Assembly (NCBI GenBank): GCA_913044255.1
Contig: CAJWOI010000140.1
Coordinates: 1 to 7,022 of the forward strand
Length of the DNA: 7,022 bases
DNA from: an uncultured Alphaproteobacteria bacterium
Lineage (GTDB): Bacteria > Pseudomonadota > Alphaproteobacteria > UBA7887
Direction: 5' to 3'
The notes beneath the pieces were generated by a model. That model had not been told where the DNA came from and searched no databases. It was given only the letters and a program-made list of their open reading frames with translations. Each line of letters starts with the position of its first letter. The first letter of the stretch is position 1. Made by a program: the position numbers and the translations under genes. Shown here piece by piece: positions 6,839 to 7,022 of this stretch.

Positions 6839-6853
6839 TTCTTAACAGACGAC
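6839..6853 (-). repeat. Right terminal inverted repeat of the IS5-family element
   Basis: TTCTTAACAGACGAC matches the left end in inverted orientation over all 15 positions, and the match stops on both sides. The outer edge at 6853 lies 1 bp from the point where an unrelated reading frame with its own protein similarity begins. Confidence 0.8.
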
Positions 6854-6854
6854 G

Positions 6855-6986
6855 AATTACCACTTCTCACGCTCGGAACTGGCCTGTCCGACGACAGACG
6901 AATTGCGCCTTGCTACCGGCTTTGGCGAGGCCCTAGAGCGTCTTCGTGTCGAACTGGACGCCCCAATATTCCCCGAGCCATCCTGA
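6855..6986 (+). pseudogene. 5'-truncated fragment resembling a phage-type M15 peptidase N-terminus
   Basis: From 6855 the plus strand reads NYHFSRSELACPTTDE, followed by LRLATGFGEALERLRVELD and APIFPEPS, then TGA at 6984-6986. The FSxSELACPxTGE...APGFxxALxxLR pattern is typical of the N-terminus of small D-Ala-D-Ala carboxypeptidase-like M15 peptidases carried by phages and prophages. These cut peptide cross-links in the cell wall. The start codon is missing because the IS5-family inverted repeat ends at 6853. The HxH/His zinc-ligand part that would follow is not seen in this frame before the stop, so the fragment is non-functional. The call is from remembered motif patterns over about 43 residues and is moderate at best. 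Confidence 0.4.
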
Positions 6987-6996
6987 AAATAGTCGG

Positions 6997-7009
6997 CCCC
7001 GGTTCGGGG
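6997..7009 (+). repeat. Small GC-rich hairpin at right edge
   Basis: CCCCG and CGGGG form a perfect 5-bp stem around GTT, 11 bp after the TGA of the M15-like fragment. No T-run follows (TGGTTCATC), so a terminator function is doubtful. Confidence 0.3.
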
Positions 7010-7022
7010 TGGTTCATCACTG

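Larger units (their letters stand above)
5667..6853 (-). mobile_element. IS5-family insertion sequence, internally deleted, with intact terminal inverted repeats
   Basis: The element is 1187 bp long and bounded by perfect 15-bp inverted repeats at 5667-5681 and 6839-6853. It holds one minus-strand transposase gene broken by a deletion. Relatives of this transposase usually have about 440 codons. The two remaining parts imply a loss of very roughly 125 codons, so the parent element was probably near 1.5 kb. No matching target-site duplication flanks the repeats (left flank TAGATA, right flank GAATTA). This suggests recombination or an adjacent deletion after insertion. It could still be mobilised in trans by an intact relative. 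Confidence 0.75.

Noticed and set aside
6388..6936. Plus-strand open frame of 182 codons over the IS5 transposase start and right end
   Set aside because: It is antisense to clear transposase sequence and then crosses the IS inverted repeat into unrelated DNA; its translation shows no family pattern.
1..7022. CRISPR array, tRNA or rRNA genes
   Set aside because: No regularly spaced repeats and no tRNA or rRNA signature were seen on either strand.

Overview
The window looks like a piece of a proteobacterial, probably alphaproteobacterial, accessory region. This rests on the style of the insertion-sequence transposases and of the SDR and hydantoinase-type proteins. No ribosomal or other marker gene is present, so the taxonomic call is an inference. 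Overall G+C is moderate, and hyuA is visibly richer in A+T than the SDR gene or the IS sequences.

Layout from left to right. Positions 1-54 hold a cut-off piece of an IS3-family transposase on the minus strand, running out of the window. Positions 187-966 (+) encode an atypical short-chain dehydrogenase/reductase that keeps its nucleotide-binding motif and Tyr but lacks the usual catalytic Lys. Positions 967-1269 are a non-coding gap containing two TTTGAGA repeats 11 bp apart, several inverted repeats and a weak promoter-like pair. Positions 1270-3303 and 3300-5384 (+) form a tightly coupled hyuA-hyuB pair overlapping by ATGA. It encodes the two subunits of a hydantoinase/5-oxoprolinase/acetone-carboxylase-type ATP-dependent enzyme. 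HyuB carries an extra C-terminal domain of about 100 residues that resembles a double-psi beta-barrel.

Only 8 bp after the hyuB stop the sequence changes to insertion-sequence debris. Positions 5393-5666 are the 3' end of an IS3-family element (minus strand). Positions 5667-6853 are an IS5-family element with perfect 15-bp terminal inverted repeats whose transposase is broken by an internal deletion with frameshift. Positions 6855-6986 hold a 5'-truncated reading frame resembling the N-terminus of phage-type M15 peptidases.

Taken together, an SDR plus hyuAB catabolic cassette is bracketed by eroded mobile elements, all transcribed against it. HyuA and HyuB should form one complex that uses ATP to hydrolyse a cyclic amide or carboxylate a ketone; the substrate cannot be read from sequence. 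The SDR may act on a neighbouring pathway intermediate, but the 303-bp gap means co-transcription is uncertain. Any further gene downstream of hyuB, such as a third subunit or a transporter, would have been lost at the IS junction.
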